This document shows, in pieces, positions 17,218 to 25,258 of a stretch of DNA of 64,000 bases (the first letter of the stretch is position 1; each line of letters begins with the position of its first letter). A model generated the notes under the pieces. That model saw only the letters and a program-made list of their open reading frames with translations, did not search any database and had not been told where the DNA came from. This DNA comes from Clostridiaceae bacterium BRH_c20a. Lineage in GTDB: Bacteria; Bacillota; Peptococcia; Peptococcales; BICA1-8. The DNA is taken from assembly GCA_000961765.1 (NCBI GenBank), contig LADT01000088.1, positions 1 to 64,000 of the forward strand. The letters are read 5' to 3'. The position numbers and the translations under genes are program-made.

Positions 17218-17297
17218 AGGGTCATCTCCTTTCTGGTTTTTTCAACTAAAATAATATAGTTTTTAAACCACCTCCAAAAAGAACTTTCTTAAAATAA

Positions 17298-18458
17298 CTA
17301 AATAGATTCCCCAATTCTACTAACTGACATTTCAACATTTTTTAATATTTCATTTTTAGTCATTTGTCCATTTATAACAGAATTTAGTATTGCAAGTATT
17401 TGATTACGAGCCCACTCTAAATCCGAAGATCCTACCATAACTTCACTAACATCCACATCAATATCAGATTTCATAAACTTGACCGTATTTCTATTGCCAG
17501 AAACCTTAATTATAGGAACTATTGGAAACCCAATAGGATTTGAACGCCCAGTTGAAAAAAGTATTAAACTTGCTCCACCCGCCGCAATGGCAGTTAAATT
17601 TTCAACAGCAGCTGCAGGTGCATCCATTAGGAACAGCCCGTTACCTTTGGGGCTTTCACCATATGATAAAAGTCCTTCTATAATTCTAGTTCCGCCTTTT
17701 CTAATTGCACCAAGTGCCTTATCTTCTATAGTTGAAAGCCCTCCCTTAATATTATCCATAGTAGGGTTGTTTTTTAAAAAATCTAAGCCTTGTGTTTTTG
17801 CAATATTTATATATTTTTCAGTACATTTTTTAATTTCTTGAGCGACTTCTTCGCTTCTAGCTCTACGCATCAGAATATGTTCAGCACCAATCCATTCCGT
17901 AGGCTCTGACATTATTACAGTTCCTTCGTTATCAACTAACCAATCGGAAACTAGTCCTACAGCTGGATTAGAAGAAATACCTGAAGTTGCATCTGAACCA
18001 CCACATTCAACACCAAGTACTAATTCATTAAAACCAATTGGTTCCCGCTGCTGGGCAGATATTTTAAAAATAAGTTCTTGTCCAATTCTGAGCCCTTTTT
18101 CAAGGACACCGATAAATCCCCCATCTTCCTGAAGTGTAAGTATCTCTACAGGCTTACCTGATTTGGCTATACCATCGGCAATTTCCTTTGCCGAATTAGG
18201 TTCTAAGCTGATTACTAAACAAGCTCCAACATTTGGATTGCTTCCTAAGCCGACGACAGTCCTCCGATGCAAAATAAAATCTTCACCTATTTGTCCTCGT
18301 CCATATCCAGGACAAATAGCAACTGCACCATTAAGTAAAGATTCTAAACTTCTTACCACAGGATTAGAATTATCCATTACAGCAATAATACCCAAATAAT
18401 TGCGTATACCAACTTGATCGTCTGTACGCCTATACCCCATTAATACGTTATTTTTCAA
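17298..18458 (-). CDS. UxaA-type hydrolyase, large subunit, copy 1
   Basis: About 386 residues from a TTG at 18458 (GGGGG eight bases upstream); an open extension to 18506 would overlap the small-subunit gene and adds unrelated residues. Hallmarks are YRRTDDQVGIRNYLGIIAVM, LVLGVECGGSDATSGISSNP and ENLTAIAAGGASLILFSTGR. It is paralogous to the 15734-16906 product, with the same motif order but clearly diverged sequence, so the two pairs probably act on different or successive substrates. The SAF-domain partner (18475-18741) ends 16 bases upstream. Confidence 0.8.
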   Translation of the reverse strand: MKNNVLMGYRRTDDQVGIRNYLGIIAVMDNSNPVVRSLESLLNGAVAICPGYGRGQIGEDFILHRRTVVGLGSNPNVGACLVISLEPNSAKEIADGIAKSGKPVEILTLQEDGGFIGVLEKGLRIGQELIFKISAQQREPIGFNELVLGVECGGSDATSGISSNPAVGLVSDWLVDNEGTVIMSEPTEWIGAEHILMRRARSEEVAQEIKKCTEKYINIAKTQGLDFLKNNPTMDNIKGGLSTIEDKALGAIRKGGTRIIEGLLSYGESPKGNGLFLMDAPAAAVENLTAIAAGGASLILFSTGRSNPIGFPIVPIIKVSGNRNTVKFMKSDIDVDVSEVMVGSSDLEWARNQILAILNSVINGQMTKNEILKNVEMSVSRIGESI

Positions 18459-18474
18459 TTTTCTTACCCCCGGT

Positions 18475-18741
18475 TCATCTACTACAAATATTATGGATAT
18501 GTACATGACTCCCGACTTCTATATCTGTTACTGCTAAACCTATAACTTCACCATATTTTAGAATTGGTTGGCCTTTAGGTATTTTCTTTATAGCAATCTT
18601 ATGTGCCAATTCAATATTGTTTAAACTAGTAACTCTTACTTGCTCATCTAACCCCTTTATCATAATTAATTCGTCTTCTTTGACATCATCTAATACAACA
18701 GCAACATTATCATTTTTTTCTAGAAGTAGAGCCTTTTTCAC
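18475..18741 (-). CDS. UxaA-type hydrolyase, small SAF-domain subunit, copy 1
   Basis: 88 residues, one SAF domain ending EVGSHVHIHNICSR with the conserved H-x-H-x-H. The sequence ILKYGEVIGLAVTDIEVG parallels ILKYGLAIGIAITDISVG in copy 2, showing the pairs arose by duplication. It is the first enzyme gene after the GntR regulator (33-base gap) and the partner of the 17298-18458 product. Confidence 0.8.
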   Translation of the reverse strand: MKKALLLEKNDNVAVVLDDVKEDELIMIKGLDEQVRVTSLNNIELAHKIAIKKIPKGQPILKYGEVIGLAVTDIEVGSHVHIHNICSR

Positions 18742-18774
18742 TGAATTACCTCCAAACTCAACAGATAGCTAATT

Positions 18775-19440
18775 TTACTTAAGTTCATCCTCCATATTTA
18801 TATATTGATCAGCTATTTTCCAGGCCTCCATTATATGTTCTGTAATTGCTTTTTCAGCAATGTTTGGATCTTTTGTTATTAGAGCTCTTATTAATTGGGA
18901 GTGCTTGATTAAAGTCCCTTCGACCGTATCAAACACCATTACAACAGATCCTAACATTTTTAACTGCAAATCTAGATTTTGCCAAAGATCAATTAAACGT
19001 TTATGATCAGACTTCACAATGACAAACCGATGAATTTCTAATGTATTTGGAACTGCGATACTTTGGTTTAGGCTACCTTTTAATTCCGCAATATTATTTA
19101 GACATTTGTTCAAATATGCTATATCTTCTTCTGAAAAATTAGGAACAGCCAGTTTAGCGGCAAACCCTTCAATAAGACTTCTCAGAGAATATATTTCATA
19201 TAAATCTTTTTTAGTTAGCGTAGTAACAAAAATATTTCCATTTTCACTTCTAGTTAGAAAACCTTCATTTTCTAAAATAACCAAAGCTTCTCTCACTGGT
19301 CCACGGCTAGTTCCGAACTTTCGCGCAATCTCGGATTCAACTATATGGTCACCGGGCTTAAATTTTCCTTTAATAAAATCTTTTCTTAATATATTTAGAA
19401 TCTGTTCCTTCAAGCTTGGAGAACGCTCAACTTTTGACAT
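18775..19440 (-). CDS. GntR-family regulator (FCD type) of the uxaA/tct operon
   Basis: 221 residues. The winged helix includes KPGDHIVESEIARKFGTSRG and PVREALVILENEGFL. The helical FCD domain has YEIYSLRSLIEGFAAKLA and a later EIHRFV. It heads the operon of hydrolyases and transporter on the same strand, so it probably controls that operon and itself. An exact 27-bp palindrome lies 75-102 bases upstream of its start (19516-19542). GGGGTAATG precedes the ATG. Confidence 0.87.
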   Translation of the reverse strand: MSKVERSPSLKEQILNILRKDFIKGKFKPGDHIVESEIARKFGTSRGPVREALVILENEGFLTRSENGNIFVTTLTKKDLYEIYSLRSLIEGFAAKLAVPNFSEEDIAYLNKCLNNIAELKGSLNQSIAVPNTLEIHRFVIVKSDHKRLIDLWQNLDLQLKMLGSVVMVFDTVEGTLIKHSQLIRALITKDPNIAEKAITEHIMEAWKIADQYINMEDELK

Positions 19441-19515
19441 GTCATTACCCCTTTCATAAGAAATAGTATCCTATACAAGTATATTTAGCTAATGCCAAAT
19501 TTAATTAATATTGAG

Positions 19516-19542
19516 GTTAACGGTTAACTGTTAACCGTTAAC
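19516..19542. promoter_or_regulatory. Perfect 27-bp palindrome built of four GTTAAC words
   Basis: Four GTTAAC hexamers at a strict 7-base period, with spacers G, T and C, make an exact dyad about the central T (19529). It lies upstream of the GntR gene and is not followed by a U-tract, so an operator for a dimer or tetramer of a regulator is more likely than a terminator. Confidence 0.5.
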
Positions 19543-19718
19543 TCCGCCATTCTTTATTTCTCTTATTTTTTCATTTTTCTGATTTTAGATTTGAATAACA
19601 TTGACCTTTACATAAAAGTTTTTTTATTACATAACAAAAAAAACTAAATTAGACCAAATGCCAAACGCCTACAACGGACTTTAATCCGCTAATTTGCCAC
19701 TTAGATAGTTTCACTATA

Positions 19719-19756
19719 AAAGCCCCTCAGTTTTTTAGAAAAAACTGAGGGGCTTT
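19719..19756. terminator. Strong terminator after the cooF-cooS unit
   Basis: Two 18-base arms from AAAGCCCCTCAG with T/A runs are perfectly complementary around two bases. On the minus strand the hairpin ends in a U-rich stretch about 125 bases after the cooS stop. It can also work on the other strand. Confidence 0.75.
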
Positions 19757-19879
19757 CTTTAAATTCTTTAATGAATACTAGCAAGTTCTTCTACGATGAT
19801 AAAGGTTTATCAGCCTTCTAATAACTTCAGCTTTATTTATATCCTATCCTGCTATCTTCACTTTAAATCTTCGTAAGAT

Positions 19880-21781
19880 TTAAATCCCTAATTTTTCTCT
19901 CTTTGCCATAATATGAGCTTCAATTTGTTCTGCAGCTTTTACCATATCCTGCTCAACATTAACCTTACCTCCAACTAAACCTTCTATATCTTCAGTGAGA
20001 ATTTTTGTTACAGTAGGTCCTCCTACTACAGGGGGTATAGGTCCAAGATGAGTTAATAAGCCGAAAGATAAAGCAAAGACTCCATCTGCAACAGCTTTTT
20101 GCTCTAAATACTCCGGAGCAGAAGCTGCTACCGGCAGCTGACTTGGATCTACACCTAAAGCATTAGCTATAGCTGCAACAGCCATCGTGATTCTACCAAT
20201 ATCTATACATGAACCAAAGTTTAATACTGGTGGTACTTGTAATACTTTACATACTTCTTGTAATTTAGGACCAGCATATTTAATTGCATCTAATGTTTGT
20301 AATCCCTCAATCTGTGCACCACTAGATACGCAGCCAGAAGTAATAACTAAAATATCCTTTTTCAATAATTCTTTTATTAATGTTAAAGAAGCAGAGTCAT
20401 GTCCATTGCGGTTATTCGTACATCCAACTACGGCTGTAATACCCTTAATGCTTCCACTTTTTATTACATCTAACAATGGATCTAAGCTTCCACCTAATAC
20501 TCCTAATAGGGACTCAATTCCCACACCGGCAATGATTTCTGATTTATATCTTGGAATTTGCACCGCATTTACAGTACCACGCTTTTTATAAGTTTCTATA
20601 GCCATCTCCACTAGCTCTTTTGCCTGTTCATAAACCTTCTCAGGTACATAATCTAAATTTGTATCTACACCATCCATTCTTAAAACGTGGGATACTGATA
20701 CCAGCTGAGTGTGGAACTTATCAGCGGCTAATTTTAGGCCTGGAATTGAACAGTTTAAATCCATCATAACCAAATCTACTGCTCCGGTAGCCACCATTAA
20801 TTCTTGGGTTAACCAATTCCCTAACTGTCCGGCAAAGCCTTTACCTACTGTATTCATTCTTTGTAATAACTCCTGGCCTGTATCCATAGAGCCATAAAGC
20901 TTAATACCTGTAGCCCCTGCTTCCTTAGCTAAACGGTTAAGTTCTTCATCCTCAGCGATTACATTTAAAACAGCCACTGCTACATATGGTACGTGACCAT
21001 GAGCTACAATATTGACTGTATCAGGGTCTAGTGTGCCCAAATCTGCCTCTGCTTTACCAATACCTGGGTTACCTAAAAGGATATCTTGGATAATAGTAGT
21101 ACCAATTAAACCCATATAGCCTGTAGCAATCGATAAGCGCATAGTAGTTAATAATAGACTTACAGGGTTTGTATTAATATTACTCATAGTCATGGTCATT
21201 GCATCTCTTAACTCAGATAGTGGACCACCAGGAATAATGCCTAGATCCTTCCAAATTGCAATTCTTGATTTTGGTGCAAAAGCCTCTACTAATTTAAGAG
21301 GTTCTCTTGTCTCTTTTCTTAACTCATGCAGCATGGCATCTGCTACATTGATTGCTAAAGCTTTAGTATCTTTATTGGTATCTATGCCCAGAGCAGCAGC
21401 TAACTCTTTTAGCTTTCCTTCTTCTCTAATTTCATAAGGGGTTTTTCCTAGAGCAGTTGCTCTTAAGGTATCAATAGCTTCTTCAAATTGATGACAGTAT
21501 GCAGATAATCCATGACACTCCAAACGCAATAAATTTCTAGCTACTATAGTGTCTGCACTGGCACCACAAATAGCCCTTGGTGATTTAGGGGTAATTCTAC
21601 ATGGACCATGGGAGCATAGCTGACAGCATACCCCTTCAGTACCAAATTTACATTGAGGCTGTTGATCCTCATAACGGTCAAAGGTAGTATTTATTCCTAA
21701 TTCTTGTGCCCTACTATGCATTTCCTGTATTGAAGCATGGCTTGAAGTACAAGTATTACAATCTAAATTGCATTTTGTCAT
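19880..21781 (-). CDS. cooS: CooS-family (Ni-CODH-like) protein with altered C-cluster site
   Basis: 633 residues, full CODH length. D- and B-cluster cysteines are all present: C44, C52, C53, C56, C61 and C72 (segment QPQCKFG to AICGA). Of the C-cluster ligands, H261, C344, C454, C484 and C525 are conserved, as is the lysine K562. The cysteine of the canonical CCTGNE motif is replaced: GSMDTGQE puts Asp300 there. The histidine ladder of true CODHs is also gone (Tyr, Gln, Glu and Asp at the aligned positions 95-104). An extra N-terminal C4/C8/C11 cluster is seen. The acsA product in this window keeps all these residues. It is co-encoded with a CooF-like ferredoxin and an FAD oxidoreductase. 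Family certain; CO oxidation doubtful. Confidence 0.88.
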   Translation of the reverse strand: MTKCNLDCNTCTSSHASIQEMHSRAQELGINTTFDRYEDQQPQCKFGTEGVCCQLCSHGPCRITPKSPRAICGASADTIVARNLLRLECHGLSAYCHQFEEAIDTLRATALGKTPYEIREEGKLKELAAALGIDTNKDTKALAINVADAMLHELRKETREPLKLVEAFAPKSRIAIWKDLGIIPGGPLSELRDAMTMTMSNINTNPVSLLLTTMRLSIATGYMGLIGTTIIQDILLGNPGIGKAEADLGTLDPDTVNIVAHGHVPYVAVAVLNVIAEDEELNRLAKEAGATGIKLYGSMDTGQELLQRMNTVGKGFAGQLGNWLTQELMVATGAVDLVMMDLNCSIPGLKLAADKFHTQLVSVSHVLRMDGVDTNLDYVPEKVYEQAKELVEMAIETYKKRGTVNAVQIPRYKSEIIAGVGIESLLGVLGGSLDPLLDVIKSGSIKGITAVVGCTNNRNGHDSASLTLIKELLKKDILVITSGCVSSGAQIEGLQTLDAIKYAGPKLQEVCKVLQVPPVLNFGSCIDIGRITMAVAAIANALGVDPSQLPVAASAPEYLEQKAVADGVFALSFGLLTHLGPIPPVVGGPTVTKILTEDIEGLVGGKVNVEQDMVKAAEQIEAHIMAKREKLGI

Positions 21782-21808
21782 TAGAATATTCCTCCTTTTA
21801 CTAATTTT

Positions 21809-23074
21809 CTAAAAATTTACAAGCTGTCTAGCATAGTTATATCTACTTGATAATAAGACTTCTTTAACTTTATCAGCCTTTTTATTAGAACGGATAAATC
21901 CGGCAACTACTCCTGCATTTGATATATCGCCTAAGAAAATCATCCCAACGGGGATATTATCTTTCAATACGATTTTCCGATATACACCCTGCTCTTCATT
22001 ATGATAAGTTAATATTTCATATTCATCCTCATTAGTCGGATTTACAATTCCAACTGAAATGAATGGAACTTCTCTAAATTCAGAGGTGTTTTGCATGCTT
22101 ACCTGGTTAATAAACTTTTTACTCATTCCAGCCATGTTCCAACCGGCATATTTCCCTTGAATGACTGCATTAGGCCAGATAGGGCTAAGACTCTGATTGT
22201 CTGTTACTGCATCTCTAGTTTCTGCAACATCGCCCGCGGCATAAATATCCGGTATATTGGTATTCATAAATTCACCCACAACTATTCCTCTGTTAATAGT
22301 TAGTCCGGAATCTTTAATAAGGTCGATATTCGGTTTCGTGCCAGCTGCAAAGACTACCATATCACAGTGAACCATTGAACCATCTTCTAAAATTACACCT
22401 TTTAAGTCCTTGGCTCCAAAAAACCTAAGTACTTTAGAGTTTGGGACTATTTCGTTAACACCTACTCCCAGTTCGAGATTAATGCCAGCTTTTCGCAAAC
22501 CACTTCGAATCAAAGCGGCTGCAGTATGATCAAGCTGCATGCTTAATATCCTAGATGCCTTTTCAATAACAACCACTTCTTTATTATTGTTTCTGAGAGC
22601 AAAGGCTAGCTCTAAGCCTATAAATCCTCCGCCTACAATTACAACTTTGTTTTTATTCTGCATTTCTTTAATAATTTCTTCTGCATCAGAAAGACTATTT
22701 AAGGTAAAGACCGGGGCTTTATCAATACCCTTTATCGGCGGGATAAAGGGTTTACTGCCGGTAGCAATGAGAAGCTTATCATAATGGATGCTGCTTCCAT
22801 CCTCTAAAAAAATCATCTTATTTTCAGAATTAATACCAACAACATTTGATTGATATAAGGTTTTTATATTATTGCTTGAATAAAAGCCGGGGTCTCTAAT
22901 AAATAATTGTTCTTTGGATATTCCCCCGGAAACATAGTCCGGTAACAAACAGCGGGAATAGACATCATCTTTTTCCCTGGAAATAACCAGTATATCCGAA
23001 GTTTTATCTAATTTTCTAATTTCCTGAGCAGCTGTTATTCCAGCTGCACTATTGCCAATTATGACATAATTCAT
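21809..23074 (-). CDS. FAD-dependent NAD(P)H oxidoreductase (NROR/FNOR type)
   Basis: 421 residues of the class-I pyridine nucleotide-disulfide oxidoreductase fold. The FAD site is YVIIGNSAAGITAAQEI at the N-terminus, the NAD(P) site VVIVGGGFIGLELAFAL near residue 147, and the second FAD motif IYAAGDVAETRD near 272. A C-terminal dimerisation domain follows. No redox-active CxxC is visible, as in rubredoxin/ferredoxin reductases. Gene sets cooF-FNOR-cooS are known from other anaerobes, where this enzyme is thought to link CODH-derived electrons to NAD(P)+. Here it could equally deliver electrons to the atypical CooS. There is a 27-base gap to cooS, so one operon. Confidence 0.85.
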   Translation of the reverse strand: MNYVIIGNSAAGITAAQEIRKLDKTSDILVISREKDDVYSRCLLPDYVSGGISKEQLFIRDPGFYSSNNIKTLYQSNVVGINSENKMIFLEDGSSIHYDKLLIATGSKPFIPPIKGIDKAPVFTLNSLSDAEEIIKEMQNKNKVVIVGGGFIGLELAFALRNNNKEVVVIEKASRILSMQLDHTAAALIRSGLRKAGINLELGVGVNEIVPNSKVLRFFGAKDLKGVILEDGSMVHCDMVVFAAGTKPNIDLIKDSGLTINRGIVVGEFMNTNIPDIYAAGDVAETRDAVTDNQSLSPIWPNAVIQGKYAGWNMAGMSKKFINQVSMQNTSEFREVPFISVGIVNPTNEDEYEILTYHNEEQGVYRKIVLKDNIPVGMIFLGDISNAGVVAGFIRSNKKADKVKEVLLSSRYNYARQLVNF

Positions 23075-23090
23075 ACTTTTCCCCCCTGTT

Positions 23091-23573
23091 TTAAACTAAT
23101 AGAGCAGCCATTTTCTTTTTGTGCTTAGCAAAATCATCTTCATTCATAAAAACAATAGCACCATTTGGACATGCTTCAACACAGGCAGGAGATTTTCTGT
23201 CCTTACAAAGATCACATTTTACTGCTACTTTTTGCGAACCCTTTTTTTTGGGGGTAATCACACCAAAGGGACAAGCCATTATACACATCCAGCATCCTAC
23301 ACATTTTTGTAGATTACCTTCGTTACTAACCGCTCCAGTTTCTAAGTCTTTTTGCATAGCCCCACTCATACATGCGTTTACACAAGCCGGCTCTTCGCAG
23401 TGATGACAAACAAGTGGAATAGGCCTTCCATATACTGCCTCAACGCTAATTCGGCCAGGCTCTTTTTGTGATGCGACTGAATAGAATTGTGATTCTTCAT
23501 GGGCTAAGGTACATGCAACTACACAGTTCAAACAGCCAGAACATTTATCTTCTAAGATAAATATTTTCCTCAA
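23091..23573 (-). CDS. cooF: CooF-like four-cluster ferredoxin
   Basis: About 160 residues from the TTG at 23573, which has GGAGG eight bases upstream. The frame is open to 23642, but the added residues are not family-like. Cysteine blocks are CSGCLNCVVAC, CHHCEEPACVNAC, CVGCWMCIMACP and CDLCKDRKSPACVEACP, the four-cluster layout of CooF/HycB proteins. It is the first gene of the cooF-FNOR-cooS unit and should carry electrons between the FAD enzyme and the CooS protein. The CRP/FNR-type dyad at 23655-23670 lies about 80 bases before its start. Confidence 0.88.
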   Translation of the reverse strand: MRKIFILEDKCSGCLNCVVACTLAHEESQFYSVASQKEPGRISVEAVYGRPIPLVCHHCEEPACVNACMSGAMQKDLETGAVSNEGNLQKCVGCWMCIMACPFGVITPKKKGSQKVAVKCDLCKDRKSPACVEACPNGAIVFMNEDDFAKHKKKMAALLV

Positions 23574-23654
23574 CTCCTTTCCCTCCTTTATGAATATTTT
23601 TAATTTACAAACAATTGCGTTAGTTATAGAATGCCATAACAAATTACTTTACTC

Positions 23655-23670
23655 CGTGACATAAATCACA
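23655..23670 (-). promoter_or_regulatory. CRP/FNR-family operator upstream of cooF
   Basis: The minus strand reads TGTGATTTATGTCACG, fitting the TGTGA-N6-TCACA consensus in 9 of 10 fixed positions. A TATAAC (23623-23628) would place a start site about 45 bases from its centre, near the class-II activator position. The regulator (CooA-, HcpR- or CRP-like) is not encoded in the window. Confidence 0.5.
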
Positions 23671-23814
23671 TAATACCGATTAATTTACTTGGTAATAAAT
23701 TACTGAGAAATATTCAAATATGGCATTATGGGATATATAAAAGGTGAGGAAAGAAACAAGCGAATATCTCCCCTATCAAGTCATAAAAATATTTAGAAAG
23801 CAAAGATAAAAAAA

Positions 23815-23840
23815 GGAACCTCCTTTGGTATGCAGGTCCC
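23815..23840 (-). terminator. Terminator of the trp operon
   Basis: Minus-strand GGGACCT / AGGTTCC stem (one G-T) with a 12-base loop, followed by seven or more U residues, about 80 bases after the lysE-type stop. It closes the trp transcription unit. Confidence 0.65.
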
Positions 23841-23920
23841 GTGTCTTCTAAACTACTTCTGTTATGTTATAGCCACGTGGCATGTGGCAAATGATGATTT
23901 GGTGTCCGCCTTCCGTTTCC

Positions 23921-24562
23921 TTATCCAGCTAAAAATCTAATCCCTGAATATATAAAATAAATTGCTAGAATACCTAAGAAGCCTCCACATATCATTAAAA
24001 TTAAGCCATAAAACTTCTGTGTAATAAATCTTTTGCCTGAAGTAACAGCATAAGCAACAAGTGCATACCAAATAAAGTCAGCACTAATATGACCTAAGAA
24101 AAAGGCGGTTAAACCAATTATCCCCTTTTCATAGGCTACTACCAGATAACCCAAACCGATAGTAGCCCACCACAATATCCAGTATGGATTAGAAAGGCTA
24201 GTCAAAACACCGATAACCTCCGGTTGAAATTTTTGGGTAGTCCCTGCAGCTGCTAATTCCAGGTTCAATCGTTGCAAGCCGGCATCTTTAATAATCCCCC
24301 ATGCCATCCATATTAAGAATAGACCCCCTACTAAAGCAATTACGGACTTAACATAACTTATCAACAATATTTGCCCAAGGCCCATAATTAAACCTATAAC
24401 AAGCAGTAATTCCAGTAGAATGTGCCCGATAATCATCCTTGGTCCTGCACTAAAACCCCGGTGATAACTTTCATTAATAGTTGCCGTCAACATTGGTCCC
24501 GGCATCATAGCTCCTGAAAAACCCATCAACATTGCAGAAAAAAACAGTGTAAATAACCCCAT
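23921..24562 (-). CDS. LysE/RhtB-family amino-acid exporter, last gene of the trp operon
   Basis: 213 residues with six membrane helices. The N-terminal SGAMMPGPMLTATINESYHR matches the conserved PGP loop of LysE-type exporters. It starts 17 bases after trpF, and no terminator lies between, so it is transcribed from the Trp T-box promoter. Family members export amino acids and related compounds. The context suggests tryptophan, anthranilate or another indole-pathway metabolite, but the substrate is not shown by sequence. Confidence 0.8.
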   Translation of the reverse strand: MGLFTLFFSAMLMGFSGAMMPGPMLTATINESYHRGFSAGPRMIIGHILLELLLVIGLIMGLGQILLISYVKSVIALVGGLFLIWMAWGIIKDAGLQRLNLELAAAGTTQKFQPEVIGVLTSLSNPYWILWWATIGLGYLVVAYEKGIIGLTAFFLGHISADFIWYALVAYAVTSGKRFITQKFYGLILMICGGFLGILAIYFIYSGIRFLAG

Positions 24563-24579
24563 ACTACCATCCTCCCCAA

Positions 24580-25257
24580 CTATTCTATCGATTGAACATT
24601 CTTCATGAATCTGTCAATTTTTACCTGTTCCTTATAGCCTGGTCTCTTCTCAATACCTGTCAAAACATCAACTGCATAGGGCCGGTTCTTATTAATTATT
24701 GAAAGGATATTGGCTGGGTTTAGACCACCCGCCAATATAACCGGCAAAGAACTCTCATGTTGGATGATTCGAAACGTTGGCAAGTCAACCATAACTCCTG
24801 TCCCGCCGGGCTTAGATATGGTATAGGAATCCACCAGTATAGCCGATATTCCAGTTTTGGCAAGCTCCCTGGCAGCCATAGTAGGATCTGCAATTTCAAA
24901 ATCACAAATTCCGCTATCATCTATACGCAAAGCTTTAATTGTTTTAATTCCTCGTAAATTCAGCTGATGAGCTAATTCTTTTACTTCTTGCAGAGTTTCT
25001 TTATAATGAAGCTGTACGACGTTAGGGCAAGTTTTCTTCACTAGCGCCAAGATTTTTTCGACTGATCCACCTGTGACCACACAAGTGCTTACAAAAGGTG
25101 GAACCTGTTGAATAAGTTTCTTAGCTTCGGCCATAGTTAGGTTCCAGGGTACAGGTATGGGATAATCCACCACAAAACCTACCATATGCACTCCGGCTTG
25201 CACACACAAATCTACATCTTTCCGATTCATTAATCCACACATCTTAACTCGAGTCAT
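24580..25257 (-). CDS. trpF: Phosphoribosylanthranilate isomerase
   Basis: About 225 residues from ATG 25257, which sits behind GGAGG and only one base after the trpC stop; an upstream in-frame start at 25275 would overlap trpC. RVKMCGLMNRKDVDLCVQAG holds the K-x-C-G catalytic cysteine, and AGGLNPANI near the end is the phosphate-binding loop of this (beta/alpha)8 enzyme. The catalytic aspartate is within ILVDSYTISKPGGTG. It performs the third committed step of tryptophan synthesis, Amadori rearrangement of PRA. Confidence 0.9.
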   Translation of the reverse strand: MTRVKMCGLMNRKDVDLCVQAGVHMVGFVVDYPIPVPWNLTMAEAKKLIQQVPPFVSTCVVTGGSVEKILALVKKTCPNVVQLHYKETLQEVKELAHQLNLRGIKTIKALRIDDSGICDFEIADPTMAARELAKTGISAILVDSYTISKPGGTGVMVDLPTFRIIQHESSLPVILAGGLNPANILSIINKNRPYAVDVLTGIEKRPGYKEQVKIDRFMKNVQSIE

Positions 25258-25258
25258 G

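Noticed and set aside
17479-17841. Plus-strand open frame of 120 codons
   Set aside because: It lies entirely opposite the strongly conserved UxaA-type large subunit gene; composition is that of a reverse-strand shadow.
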